A DNA stretch of 13,950 nt from Caryophanales bacterium UBA3835 (GTDB lineage: Bacteria > Bacillota_I > Bacilli_A > RFN20 > CAG-826): positions 1-13,950 of the forward strand of contig DGHZ01000027.1 of the NCBI GenBank assembly GCA_002392945.1. Direction: 5' to 3'. How positions within the stretch are numbered: the first letter of the stretch is position 1; each line of letters begins with the position of its first letter. Position numbers and translations under genes: made by a program. The notes below the pieces were generated by a model. It ran no database searches. It worked only from the letters and a program-made list of their open reading frames with translations, and was not told the origin of the DNA. This document shows positions 13,908 to 13,950 of this stretch, piece after piece.

Positions 13908-13927
13908 AAAAAATATCTTGAGGACTC

Positions 13928-13950
13928 GGCCTGGTAGCTCAGTTGGTAGA
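13928..13950 (+). tRNA. Second tRNA, 5' part only, possibly tRNA-Phe
   Basis: GGCCTGG (acceptor 5' strand), T8-A9, then GCTC and AGTTGGTAGA, the D arm of a standard tRNA, cut by the window edge 20 bases after tRNA-Asp. The opening resembles Bacillota tRNA-Phe and an Asp-Phe order is common, but the anticodon is outside the window, so identity is a guess. Confidence 0.85.

Overview
The window is AT-rich, uses the standard genetic code (TGA is a true stop at 13063-13065 and Trp is TGG), has Bacillus-type promoters, and carries genes typical of low-GC Gram-positive bacteria (MacB/LolD-like ABC exporter, a PTS_EIIC_2 protein of the PfoR type, an fRMsr, a DUF1016 nuclease). It looks like a chromosomal segment of a member of Bacillota, probably an uncultured gut Bacilli or Mollicutes relative. 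That placement is inference; no rRNA or marker gene settles it.

Layout. 1-4086 (+): a lipid/acyl cluster, with the 3' part of cardiolipin synthase, an acyltransferase-3 membrane protein and an AMP-forming acyl-CoA ligase, closed by a perfect bidirectional hairpin. 4108-7192 (-): a two-gene ABC exporter (large FtsX-type permease plus ATPase) with its own promoter. 7297-7731 (-): free methionine-(R)-sulfoxide reductase with all three redox cysteines. 7743-9000 (-): a DUF1016/YhcG-type PDDEXK nuclease followed by the scar of a second copy. 9028-9426 (-): a gene-free stretch that looks like a structured RNA with its own promoter and 3' hairpin. 9473-10173 (-): a translationally coupled pair of small membrane proteins of unknown function. 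10238-10966 (-): a sirtuin, divergent from a PlsC-like acyltransferase (11018-11875, +). 11905-13774 (+): PTS_EIIC_2 protein and TcdA tRNA-modification enzyme. 13832-end (+): tRNA-Asp and the start of a second tRNA.

The most unusual part is 7743-9430. A 17-bp dyad occurs three times in the same codon register. Once it lies inside the intact nuclease gene (encoding QQLAAQ), once in the nuclease scar (QQVVDQ), and once just upstream of the fRMsr start (RQIVAQ). The base sequences differ, but the dyad is kept perfect in two copies and nearly so in the third. The scar joins residues equivalent to 104-126 of the nuclease directly to residues 325-349, fused at a shared Ser-Lys. A candidate structured RNA of about 360 nt lies immediately upstream of the nuclease, with competing helices in front of the ribosome binding site.

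A second theme is near-leaderless expression. The sirtuin, the PlsC-like gene and the PTS_EIIC_2 gene have a TATAAT box only 9-12 nt before the ATG and no Shine-Dalgarno. The sirtuin and PlsC-like promoters overlap so that each -35 sits on the other's -10. All function calls rest on motif recognition by eye; no database search was run.
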